A stretch of DNA of 64,000 nt from Acanthornis magna (lineage: Eukaryota > Chordata > Aves > Passeriformes > Acanthizidae): positions 186,001 to 250,000 of the forward strand of contig JAWUZG010000175.1 of NCBI GenBank assembly GCA_036785705.1, written 5' to 3'. Both the position numbers and the translations under genes were made by a program. The notes under the pieces are model-generated. The model was not told where the DNA came from. It did no database searches and was given only the letters and a program-made list of their open reading frames with translations. This document shows, piece by piece, positions 49,290 to 61,000 of the stretch; position 1 is the stretch's first letter, and each line of letters opens with the position of its first letter.

Positions 49290-52200
49290 AAATGAAGAAG
49301 ATTTCTCTGAAGTCTGAAAATATTTGGGTTTGCATTCATTAATGTATGTGTCAGTATATAGATGACTTCTGCACTTTCAAAACAGGCTCAACTCCTCCCC
49401 CCGCAGTTTCTTTAGGGTGTTTACAATGATCATGGTTTTTATTTCACTGAAGAGACAATACATTTCTTAAAAGGTAGCCACGACATATTGACTCCTTAAT
49501 CACAGCAATAATTATACATGATTTTTCCATGTATCAGGATCAGCCTGTTTATTTCTGTGTGAGAAAAATAAATTATGTTTCTATATAGGATTCTTAAATG
49601 ACGGTAGAAGAAAAAAAGCAAAGCTCTGCTGGGAATTGCATCTATTATTAAGACTCTCAGAGCATTAAAAGCATTAGAATAATAACCTGTTACAATAAAC
49701 CAATGATATAGCTAAGCCCTCTCTTCTTGAAGAGGAGAAGTCTTGATTCATCGTTCAGGTGTAAATATATGTCACAGAAGTCAGTGATTTGGTAAGATAT
49801 ACAGTGATTCTCTGAAATTAATAAAACTTTAAAACAAAGATATTTAAAGCAGCAAATCAGGAACTGAAATGCCAGGAGTCATGGGAAAGATGGACTTGTT
49901 CTCCTAAATAGTTGGTCTGGATTTTAATGAGACCATTTTATAGCAGAAACAAAGGAATATTATATTCATTATGATAAAGATATTATGAGATGAAAAATTT
50001 TCTATGCCTACACAGCGTACTTGCTTTCTGATAGCAGCTGTAATTTGTGTGGGTTCTATGCAGTCAGTCCATTTTTAAGTCTGTTGCATTATTCCCTATA
50101 TTACAAAATGCCCATATGTTGTTAGCTTCTATTTTAAGGGAATAAAAGTAAAAGCTGTTTCTGCAAAGTCTAGCGTAGAGACTAGGAAGGTGTTTCTGCT
50201 GTTTTAAATCAATTATATTTGTCTATAGCACTCAGCATGGCCTCAAAAATAAAAGTTGTGAGGAGAGGGAGTAGGTTTCTTCACAACTTATCCTGAGCTA
50301 TGTGTCCTGGAGAATTTTAATTTAGTTGGAAGAAACTGATCACATGACTGAGGGCTCTGGGGCTCTCTGATATGCAGTTCCTCTCAGTCTTAGGGGCAGC
50401 AACTATTTCAGCAATAGTCTGCCTTTAAATGTTAAGGTCTGAGAGATGCACCCATGTTCAAGCAGGTACTATCTTTGTACTGTTGCATTTATCCTTTTGT
50501 TGTACTCCCAGTTCCCTGTAGCCTCTGCACTGCTCTTAGGCACTGCTTTTGCCTGACTCTGACCCTCCTCCCCTCCAAACACCTGGGAGTATAAAAAAGC
50601 CACCATTAGATCCAGCCCACCGTTTGTATCCGGGGTGTGTTTCTTGTCAGTGCAGCCAGGGCCACTTCCACTGACAGCCATGCTTGGAAGAGTTACGGAC
50701 GGTCAGAAGTGTGGTCTGGCAATGGTTTATTGATAAGAAGGCAATGGGGGTGGACAATGGACACTGCTGACATCTTCATTTAGGCATAAGAGCTGCAAGA
50801 ACATTCTTTGATAGAGGCTGATTTTGAAAACAAACTTGCTCAGTGAGGAGGTGCTTGGTGAGGCTTCCCATATGAGAAATGTCCATCTTTGGGGTAAACA
50901 AGAACATAACAACAAAATAAGCAGTCCAACTGCTGTTTCAGGAAACTGGTTTATTGATTACTTATGGCAATTGATACTCTAAATGCAGTTAAATTCTGGT
51001 GGGCCAAAAGCAATATTTGAGAAAGCTGATCTTCCCACGATTGACTGACACATGACATTGAAGCCTGATCCTTGTTCCTGGTTGACTTACAGCTAAGACT
51101 TCACCCTGTTTTGTAGCTTCTCTTTAAAACACATCGAGTTTTTTAATGAGATTTCAGGAAATTACTGTGTTTTTCAGTCATCCCTTTTACTTTCTCTGGT
51201 TTTGTAACTTACTGATAATATACTCTTACAAAAAATAGCTGTCCACAAATGGTAGATAATGTGAGGGAGATGTAGTGGCCTGTAAACTTTCTTCTAGAGA
51301 AATTTAACTCTGAGTTCAAGGCAGTCTGATTGCCGAGAAGATAAGCTATGGTCAGTGGTGTGTTTATGAGTACAGAGATCTTCCTGCTATGGGAGCACTT
51401 GACAAGAAACAGAGAAGGCATGTGAAGAGCTAAATATGCAGCAAGACTGTTTATATCCTCCTGACTACTTCGCTCCTCTGCCTATGCAGAGATTTCCTAA
51501 TTTTCTGTCTTTATTCTTCTCCTTGATTTTATGTAGCTTAATCCAGGATTGCTTAGGGCAATTTGCTCATTATAGTGCAAATGTTTTAGTCTCTCTCTGT
51601 TATGAAGCAAGTTCCCTTTACTAAATTATTTTCTCATGTCGGTGCGTTCTTTGCCCTGCCTCAAGTGGGGACTAAAGGAACAGATGTACTGCATATATAC
51701 TGCATATCATTTTCATGTCTGCTGCAATATTTCTGTGTTATAGTGCAGAGAAAGACAGTGTTGTAGAGTAGTAGTTTAAACTTGTCGTAGTTTATCTTGC
51801 AAAGAAGAAAACAAATATTAACAAATGCTTTATACTTGTTATTCTGTAAGTTATCCAGATTTGCCGACTTCTACCTCAGCATTTCTATTTGTATCCTAAC
51901 TATCATAATATCTTTGCCTTTTTAAAAAAAATACGTCCTGTCTCCCCAGTATGGAATGATTTGCAGTACTTCCTCACACATATTAGCTAAAATCCCTGAA
52001 AGGCAGCTTGGGATAAGGGTCATCTTTGGTAGTGGCAAGAGGCTGCAGAATTTATCAGCATTCAGTCAAATGGAAAGGACTTTCAGTTCACTGTGGGAAA
52101 GAGAAAAGTGCACAATCTTTGGTGAATCTTCCTGTTACTAACTGATTTTGAAAATATGTTAATTAATGTGATGAATTGTTACTCTTTCCATTTAATAGTT

Positions 52201-53680
52201 CAATTACAAAAGTCTGCTGAGAGCAAAGAGCAAAGCACACAGGTGTTCACCAAGCAGTGTGTGTGTGGTAGCTCGGCAGAGCCAGGGCTGGCCTGTGCAG
52301 GTGCCCACACTGTGCCATCTGAAGTGTGTTTGTCACAGGGATCTCACACCATGTGGAGGGTGTATGCTGTACGTCCTGCTACTGCTGTCAGCAGCTGGAT
52401 GACACTTAAAAGGCACAGTCATGGGCATGCCAGAAAGAAAGTTAGATTGGCATTCAAGAGGTTAATTAGAATAGGAAAGAGCAATTAAAGGGACGTGACG
52501 ATGTCTTCATAAAACAGTAATTGAGCGCTCTTCATTAAGTGATCTCATTAAATGAGGCAGAGGATTTGTTGTTGTTGAAATTCTGGACTTGCTATTAAGA
52601 TTCTCTAATCAGCTTTCTGAAAGGGGAGTTATTACAATACCATAACTTTTGAAACCTTTTATTGTTCTCAAGATACTGCGAGGTGTGTTTTGTGTGGATG
52701 TATTTTCCTTGGCATCAAAATGGAGAAATGGAAATAATAATGTTGCTTGTGTATGAATGTCACGAGTCCATTATTTTTATTTGCCCCACCTATGAGACAA
52801 ATGAAGGTTTAGCTCCTAGTTTCAGTAATTGCATCCTTGTATTATGTATATTGTGTGGTAATGTGGCTGCACATGCAGAATACAAATCAATACCTTAACA
52901 GCAAGTAACAGATGGATGGCTCCTGCGAAAGAACTTTGTTGTCCATTTATTGATCACAGTTATGTTAACAGAGACATACCATAACTACCAGTGCCAAAAT
53001 AAACATCAGTTTAAATAGTGGTCCTGTGAGAACAGGATTGTTGCTGGTTTACTTGGTGAGAGCAGTCTTGTCAACTGCTCGACTGATTCTTAAATTCTCT
53101 GAACTTAAACAAAGAGCAGGAATGTTTCAGAGAGATGTTTGTGTCGTATAAAATACCTTAAATATTGTGAAGAATTAAAGCATTTAAATCACAACAAATA
53201 AAACCTCTTATGGAAAAATATTAAGTAAAAAGAGGCACAGTGAAATGCTGCTGATTTAAAACCAACCAAAAAAGAAGTAATCGTTTTACCTAATGTGATG
53301 CTGTTCATATTCCTGCTGTGTATCATTGGCTCAATGATTTCTGTTGGTTTTCTTTTCTACCTCTGGATATAAGACCCACAGAACTGCAGGGGCACATGGA
53401 GAAAGGACAGCAAAACTCAGTCTGCATCAAATATTTCTGTTGTAGAAAGTAAGCAAAAGGAAAGCAGATGGAAAAGCTCCATATCACTCTAAGTCCCTTA
53501 CCATGACCCTCGATACTGTGTGCTGCAGCGGTAAACGCCCACACAGTGATTCGGTTACTAATTATTTTTGAAGTTATTGATGTCCTTCCAAAATCTTCTA
53601 AAGTGATTTACATGTGTGAGTGTGTGACATACATTTCATGGATATGTTTGTGCTCTTGTTTTGTCTCGCTCTCTGTTTTG
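49290..53680. other. Unique non-coding DNA, no gene seen
   Basis: AT-rich sequence. A TATAAAA box flanked by GC-richer DNA lies at 50590. Minus-strand sequence at 50720-50920 has a 62-codon frame followed closely by AATAAA, but no poly-A. A compact block at about 52490-52560 looks like a conserved regulatory element by composition (see findings). The 110-codon + frame at 52156-52488 is unrecognised. Confidence 0.5.
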
Positions 53681-53686
53681 CACTGT

Positions 53687-53737
53687 GGCCCCAGCTCTGT
53701 GATGGCCCCAGCTCTGTGACGGCCCCAGCTCTGTGAT
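53687..53737. repeat. 17-bp minisatellite, three copies
   Basis: GGCCCCAGCTCTGTGAT repeated three times in tandem with one change (the second copy ends GAC). It is GC-rich in AT-rich surroundings. Few copies and near identity suggest a young slippage event. Confidence 0.9.
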
Positions 53738-53739
53738 TG

Positions 53740-56700
53740 CCCAGTGTCAGTTATCTTCTTGCCTCCTCTTGGCACAAAAACAACTTGTTCCCTTTTAGAG
53801 GAAGCCCTGGCTACTGAACACAGATATATTGACATCTTTTCCACATATCCACCAGGGCCTGCTTTCTACAGAGCAATGTAAATATAACCAACCTGGAACA
53901 GCATGAATGCAAGCCAATATATGTCATTTGCTGCCAATTTTTCTTCTATATTGCAAAAGCAGTTTAGAGGCATCCACAACATACCCTTACTGTAAACAGC
54001 ATTGCTCTGATTAGTCGTAGTAATAAAAGTCCATTTTTCTTAAATGGCGTTTCAGTGAAGTACTAATTAATTCCGAGGATTTGGGAATTCACATTGTGTA
54101 GCTTGTGTTTTCTATTACCACCATATGTAATTTATTGGAAAAAACAAAGAAAAAAATACATGAGGGGAAGAAAAGAAAGACATATAACATTTTAAAAGTG
54201 ACAGGGAAGGTAGTAGGTAGTAGGTAGTAGTCTTTAGTCTCAGACAACCTCCTAGACATAAACAAGGAAGGACCCTGTAGGAAATGTGGCTTTTTGCCTC
54301 CTGTCAGTAGGAGATTTTGAGATTGCGTTGCCTGTGATTGCTCTTGCCTTTTGCTCCTGAAGTTCAGAAGATACCATTACCCCTCAGTTGTGTCTTGGCG
54401 GCTACACTGGCTGCATTTGTATCCTCACAATTTTGGGAATTATGGACTATAGGAGGATAGAAGTGGCCCAGTGTTTTCTTTCCTCTTTTAGCATTTAAAC
54501 TAATTATCTCTTTTATTTAAGTAAATTACTGAAGAAACTATCCATGTGTTTACCCAGTTCTTCCATATGCACTGGAAAGCAGCTGTGGCAAATTCAAACA
54601 GAAGGCATGGCACATCAGCTCATACCCCTTCCCTCGGACTTAGCTGTTTTTGGTTTTTGGGGTTTTTTTTAATGGTTGAATCCTGTAATTCCTTTGAGGA
54701 TTAGAAAGCTCTCAAAGACCTTCGAACCAGTGTCTTGCTTTTGTTCCCTTCCTTGTAGGGAGAGCACAGAACATCCCCTTGCCGCATTGGTTGCTGTCCC
54801 TTAGATAATGCATAGAAATGATGAGACCCACTGCTCCTGACAGCCTGCCTTTTTTTGGTGGGGGGGTAGAGCGGGAGGAAGCAGCATTTTTTATCTGTAG
54901 ATGTAGAGGTGTGTCAGGAAGCTCAAAGAAAATGCACTAGTTTGCATAATTTAGCATATGGAGAAGATACCCAGAATTCAGCCTGATGTATAGCTCATAT
55001 CTGTGAGAGGAAAAGGAAACAAAGCCCAGACTATGATTTGCAACAACACTAATTTATATTGTGAATTATGCTTATAGCTGGCTGAATTTGACTGAGAAAT
55101 GAGACTGACATTACACATATTCTTTGGCCCTTCTTTATCTTCTGCTGAGGAGGAGAGAAACAGCCACTCTGTCCTCAAACAGGGATCTTGACTAGGGGAG
55201 CCAGAAGCACGCAGCACATAAAAATTGGATAATTGTGCTAAATAGAACTTGGAACTTTTTGTTCTGAATGCCCTTGTCAGACTGTCTTTCCTTATACTTG
55301 CCAGCTAATTAGCATCTACTGATAGTTATTTTGTTTCAGGGTGATAGGAAAACTTAATTTGTGCTGTTAATTACTTTTCATCAATTTTCCCATCTTTGAA
55401 TGGATAGTATATGTACCTGTACTATTACTGAACTGAAAAAAACCCTCCTAGATGAAGTGAAAAAAAAAATATTAGCTTGTCTTTTCTCACTAATTTTAAT
55501 GATTTTTAAGAGAATGAGACTGGATTATGATACATTACATCTTAAGTGTAAATGCTAATTAAAATTGATTATAAATTCTAGCAAAAGCATAAAGGCAGCA
55601 TGCAGCTCAGAGAATTGTTTTCAAATGAATTCCTGGAATCTTTCTAGATGCAATCAAAATGTTTTTAAACATTAATATGTTGGGTTACATAAAGAATTTT
55701 TACTTAGTCATTAGCCAGAAAAACAAGTGAAATCTTTATAATATGACCTATTATTGCTATCTAATGGAAATAATTGTGGAGACAGCATAATGTAACTATG
55801 CAATGAGTTCTCTGAAATATATGTTCTGAAAGCTGATGAGATGACAAGCTGGATAAAATTGCCGTGTAAACACAACTTGGTTATGGAGTGCAGACAACAG
55901 TTTCTTTAATTGTAGGTTTTGATTTAGTGGGACTCATACCTTATCTGTGCTTTTGCTTTCTGATGGATGGAAATGTAGCACTTTCTGAACATTTCTGTTT
56001 TGTTAAGGTCTGTCTTACTTCTTTGCTGGCAGAAAGTGAGGAATTGGGTTTAACTGGGGAGTGGAGAAAGACAGCCAAAGTGACTTTTGTCAGTAGAATC
56101 ATTACAAAACTTATGGAGGCTTCTGCTGAAGTGTTACCAGGATGCCTCCTTAAGTCTATTTATGTTGGGCTGTGTAGCTGTGGAAGTTTGTCAGTGTCAC
56201 TCAGAAGCTGGGGAGCCATTGTGAGAAGAAAGCCACTTGTGCTTTCTTCTCCCTGTATTTGCAAAACTGTTCTCCAGCTCCACACCTGAAGGGATGCTGA
56301 TTTCTGTGAAGGCTGAAGAGTCCAGTCCTGTCTATAGTTTACACTTGCACAACTCATCAGCACACTCCCTCCCCAGGGACACAACCCTCTCAGACACCAG
56401 AGGTGCACCGGGATGGGTGTGTCCCCTCTCCCTGCCTGCCATTAGTGCAAGTGCAAGGGCACGTCACCCAGGAGGAAGCTCACTGTGTGTGCTAAGGGGA
56501 GCACCAGGCTGTTCACCCATGGCTGCATGCTTTGGCCACTGTCACCAATAACCCTTCAGACTCCTGGTGGAAGCTCCTCCCTTGATTTCAGATAGCTCTG
56601 AACCAGATACTTGTTTTTTATAGGTACACTTAGTATTGCTACCATCTGCTTCTAATTTTCCCTAACCCAGTAAAAGATATATGTAACCAGAATTGTCTAT

Positions 56701-57530
56701 CTGTTTACATTGCAAGTACCAAAGTTAAATAAAGAACAGCACAGCATTCAAACTTGGCAAAAGGCAAAGCAGGATCTGTCAGTGGGAACAGATTTTGCCT
56801 TCCTGATTCATGTGGCAATAGAGCAAAGGTGGCCACCACTCTTTAATGTACTTATGGTATAACTGTTTTATTAGAACAAGGGAAGCTATTCCTAACACTC
56901 ATTCACTGGATTTGTCTCTGAGAAAGAGGTTATGATTGTCACAGGAAGGGTGCCAATAGGTGGGATTGATAGGTGACAGAAGTGTCCCTGAAAGAGCTGT
57001 CTGAGCCCTGGTGGGCTCCCTGTGGCTGGTGGAGCTCATGATACCTGGTCAAGGGGAAGGTGAGAAGCCCTAGGCAAGGGAATGATGCCTCAGTGATCCT
57101 GCAGGATGCATTTTGGGTGAGTGATTTGGATTGTTTTGCTATTAGTTGTCTAATTCAGCCAAAACTAGTTGAGCAGAGAGGAGGACATTAGATTTCAGTG
57201 GTATTTATCCTTCCTAAGAGTGTTACAGCTATTGGATGCTGGTAAAGGATTCATGCTTAAATTTGTCGGTAATAAATGCAAAACAAAACAGAGAAGCCAG
57301 CTCTCGACGTCATGTGTTGTTAATCGGTGGAAATCCTTGCCGCAGGCCATTGTGTGTATTAAAACATCATGCAAATTCCTGACAGTGTTCTCTGGAGAAT
57401 TAGTAAATGAGTGAAAGCATGCTTGGCTTAAGAAAAGCTGTGGCTGTAAATGTTTGGAGTACAGAGAGTACTTGAAGGAAGTGTAGTTCCTTCTCTTCCT
57501 CTGCCTGTTTCTGAGGCTTTGCCTTAGCCT
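53740..57530. other. Unique non-coding DNA, no gene seen
   Basis: AT-rich with small GC-richer stretches (56370-56540). A 133-codon + frame at 55888-56289 is unrecognised and has no domain, splice framing or codon signature that I can defend. A short (GTAGTAG)n tract lies at 54209-54230. Confidence 0.5.
54209..54230. repeat. GTAGTAG tandem repeat
   Basis: Three copies of GTAGTAG (GGTAGTAGGTAGTAGGTAG...). Short microsatellite. Confidence 0.8.
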
Positions 57531-57531
57531 C

Positions 57532-58079
57532 TGTCATGGTTTAACCCCAGCCAGCAGCCGAGCCCCAGGCAGCTGCTCGCTCTCTCCCCCACCAGTGGGA
57601 CTGGGGAGAGAATGGGAAGGGTAAAAATGAGAAAACTCGTGGGTTGAGATAAAGACAGTTTAATAGGGAAAGCAAAAGTCAAACACACAAGCAAAGGAAA
57701 ACAAGGAATTAATTCAGTGTTTCCCAAGGGCCCCATCACAGGTAACAGTGACTTGGGGAGGCAAAAGCCATCACTTCAGATGTTCCCCTTCTTCCTACTA
57801 TATCCCCCCTCCCCTGAGCAGGATGTCACATGGTCTGGCATTTTCCTTTGGTCAGTTTGGGTCACCTGTCCCAGCTGTGTCTCCTCCCATGCACCTCCAG
57901 CCTCCTCACCAGCATGGCTGTAGGAAGAGCAGCAAAGACCTTGGCTCTGTGTATGCCCTGCTCAGCAGTAACAAAAACATCTCTGTATTATCATCACCAT
58001 GTTCAGCACAAATCTGAAACTAAGCCCCATATGAACCACTGTGAAGAAAACCAACTGTACTGCAGCCAAAACCAGCACA
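57532..58079 (-). mobile_element. Solo LTR of an avian endogenous retrovirus
   Basis: Bounded by TG and CA. On the minus strand it begins TGTGCTGGTTTTGGCTG (58079 downward) and ends GGGGTTAAACCATGACA (57532), which I recognise from memory as a widespread avian LTR family (TguLTR5/ERVL-like; the name needs checking). Inner landmarks in minus orientation are ACAGAGATGTTTTTGTTACT, AACTGACCAAAGGAAAATGC, a degraded TATA region (GGGATATAGTAGG), and CTATTAAACTGTCTTTATCT, holding an ATTAAA-type polyadenylation signal, followed by the U5-like CAACCCACGAGTTTTCTC. No primer-binding site or internal retroviral sequence adjoins it, so it is a solo LTR left by recombination. No clear target-site duplication is visible. 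Compared with the family as I remember it, about 40 bp near 57720 are missing. Confidence 0.85.
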
Positions 58080-61000
58080 GTAAGATTCCTCATGGCTCTG
58101 TTCTTGTGGTTTTGTTGAGTGCTTTGCCTGATGTATTGCTCACAACCTTTTTCCTGTATGTCTTTGCTTACAGTGTCATGTGTTTGTATATCCAATGATT
58201 TCTAGTCCTGAGAAGACAGCTGGTTTTTATTTGTTTAAGTAAGATTATTTCAGAAAGTAATTTCCAGAAAAACTGTTCCAGAAAAAACTCTTCCAAAGAG
58301 TTTGGAAGACTGCTATCAGCAAATGCTCTAGACAAGAAAAGAAATATTAGGAGAACATGCAAGCTCCAACATTTTTTTTCAGGTGCTTTTTCAGGTTGGA
58401 AGAGGAAAGCTGGGAACAGAGGGCACTCAAGGGCTCTCTCTTGACACTCCTTTCCTTCTACAAATGCTCTTATGCTATTCTTGCTTTTACTCTTGCCACA
58501 ACCGTATCCTCAGTATAAAACTGAACAAAGAGAATTTTCAAATGAATCAAACTAGAAAGCCTTTTTGAAGTATTTTCCAAGATATCTTGTCCATGCCCTA
58601 TCACTCAAAAAGAGGTCTTAATTTCATCCTATATTATCACAGAGCTATGTCAAAAATATTTGTAGGAAGAAAATAGAAATTGTTGCCACCTGGAGCCAGG
58701 TAACTATTATTTCACATTCCTCAGGTCTGTGGGAAATATATTGTAATTATTTTTTTACTTAATTGATCTATAGTTTCCGTCAATTTCATTTAAGTTTATT
58801 AGTCTATATTAAATGTTTTTGAGGAGGAAGATCTCTTTGCTTTCTCTTCCGATCTTGTGAATGGAGCCATCCAAAAGCACTGCCATTTTCCTCTTAAAAA
58901 GACCAACCGAACAAAACAACCCACTCACATTGTAAAACAGACTTAAAACTGTCCTAGCAAAAATCTCTTAAAGTGAAGAGTTTCTATCTTTTTCGTCCTT
59001 CCTTACATGTTTAAGCTGGTGACTTAAGTTCACATACAGACTGATTCATTTTACCTTTTGACACAGAAAGAAGGTAAAATGAATAGTGCCATAGATTAAA
59101 GTGCTCTGTGACCAGAGGTAGAGCCAAGATCTTCAGTGACAACCTTTATAATATTGGGCAACAAACCACAACAACAGTTGCTATGTCAGGCCCATGAATA
59201 TGTGTCTGAGTTATAGCACATCTTTAACAGTTTGCTAGCTTTGATTTCAAGGTGTCAGGCAATGCTAAAGCCTCTGCATTTCAGTGTGACGTTGCAGTGA
59301 TTAAACTTCTAGCCTGAATTTGGTTAGCTTCAGCTTCCATTGATGTGAATTCTTATGAGTTTGTCTGAGGAAAAAGCAAAGAATATCTTCCACACTGAGT
59401 CTATGCACTAACTGCCTCCTTATCGCATCTTAAATAAACTAAACAGATTGTTTGATGTAGATGCTTCCAACATGAGTAGTCTCATTAAGATAATTGAAGC
59501 TTTCTGTGGGGAAACGATGCACACCTTGCTTGTGCATAAGCCAGTGCTTGCCTGCTGCTGACCGGAAAATATGTGTGATGTGTCCCATTTTGTTATGCAT
59601 TTCCACGGGTAAAGAATGCCTTCAAAGTTACAAGTGTGACCTAATGGTGTCCAAGACCTATAGAGATGAAAGGAGCTTCCTAGGAAAACAATTTTTCTCT
59701 AGATTTTCTGGTGCTGGAGCTATTAGCAGCTGTTTTCAGCAAAGTAGGAGATGGTCATACTGCAGTCTTTTGCCACTGTGAAGGTGTGAGACTGAAAGAT
59801 GTGTGAAAGTTTTCTCCCTGGATGTTGGCCATGGTCGATATGTGGACCTCCTGTTTGATCTGCTTAATTTTCAGTTTCCTGGCTGTTTCCTTTGCAGTTT
59901 CCTAATTAATTTTGCAATATTCATCCCGACCTTATTGACTGTGCTCCTAGTCTGTGCTGTGAAAACTCAGCTGAGGAGAAAAGGTAAAAAATAAGCTTTT
60001 TGCTATTCATATGCTTCACCCTCATAACCATCTTATCCTAGAAACAAACTGGAGAAGTGGTCTTTTAGGCCTTCTTTAAGTCAGGTGCAATTTCTTCAGC
60101 AAATGTGATCTTTCTTATGCAATCCTCATCCTGTTCCTTCACTGCTGTGTGTTTCTAAAGCAAAATGGGCAATGCCCCCTCTGCTGTCCTAGCAGACACA
60201 TCCTAGTGAGTTGCACTTGCTCCCATTAGCAGATCTACTGATGCCAGTGAGAACGTGTTGCAAAAAGCAAATGTCTATTTAGCTATTGTTATCTACTTGT
60301 TTATAGTCATCATCTAATGCAGCTAACCTTGAAGGATGGCTCTTGACATGACCTTTAGGAATATTATATTTGATCTGTGTCTAAGAAGCAGTTCAGATAG
60401 TTTTGGTTTGGCCTTGGTCTTGAAATAAGGAAAGAGATTCTTCTTTGGAAAAACAATGCCAATTTGTCAGTAAATACAACTGTTTGTATTGAAAGGACAG
60501 TAAGTCACAGTCAGATTTTTGAATCTGTTAAACAAAGTGTGCTGCTTTTGACCTTTTAGGGTGTAACTGATTTGGGGGTCACAGTGATTCGATGTCAATC
60601 ATCTTTCATGTGTACCGTGGAATCTCTGGTAAATCTGTTTAATCTATACTGGCTTGAGAAGGAAGAGAAAACGATCTGCTGAAGCTGATGTGAAAGGTGC
60701 ATGTGTTGGGAGTGAATGGTGCTCCTTCTCACTAACCAGTCAGCTTGAGGAAGACAAGTAGCTGTCCCTGTTTCTTGCAGGTCCTTGTAGTGACCCAAGT
60801 CCCTCCCTTTGGATGAGTGCACCTGTGCTTTAGGGCTGTATCACTTCCCTGCTGCCAGTCATCTGGAAGGGAGGAAATGCCTCTCCAGTGTTTTTTCACC
60901 CAAGTACACTGTCACTGCACTCCACCTCAGCAAAAGCCAGCACTGACCTGTGCCTTCATCCATGTTTTCACTCAATTTGCTGCACAACATATAGGATAAT

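Noticed and set aside
55888..56289. 133-codon open frame on the + strand
   Set aside because: No recognisable domain, no splice framing, and low-information Leu/Ser/Cys-rich composition; a frame of this length can occur by chance in 64 kb.
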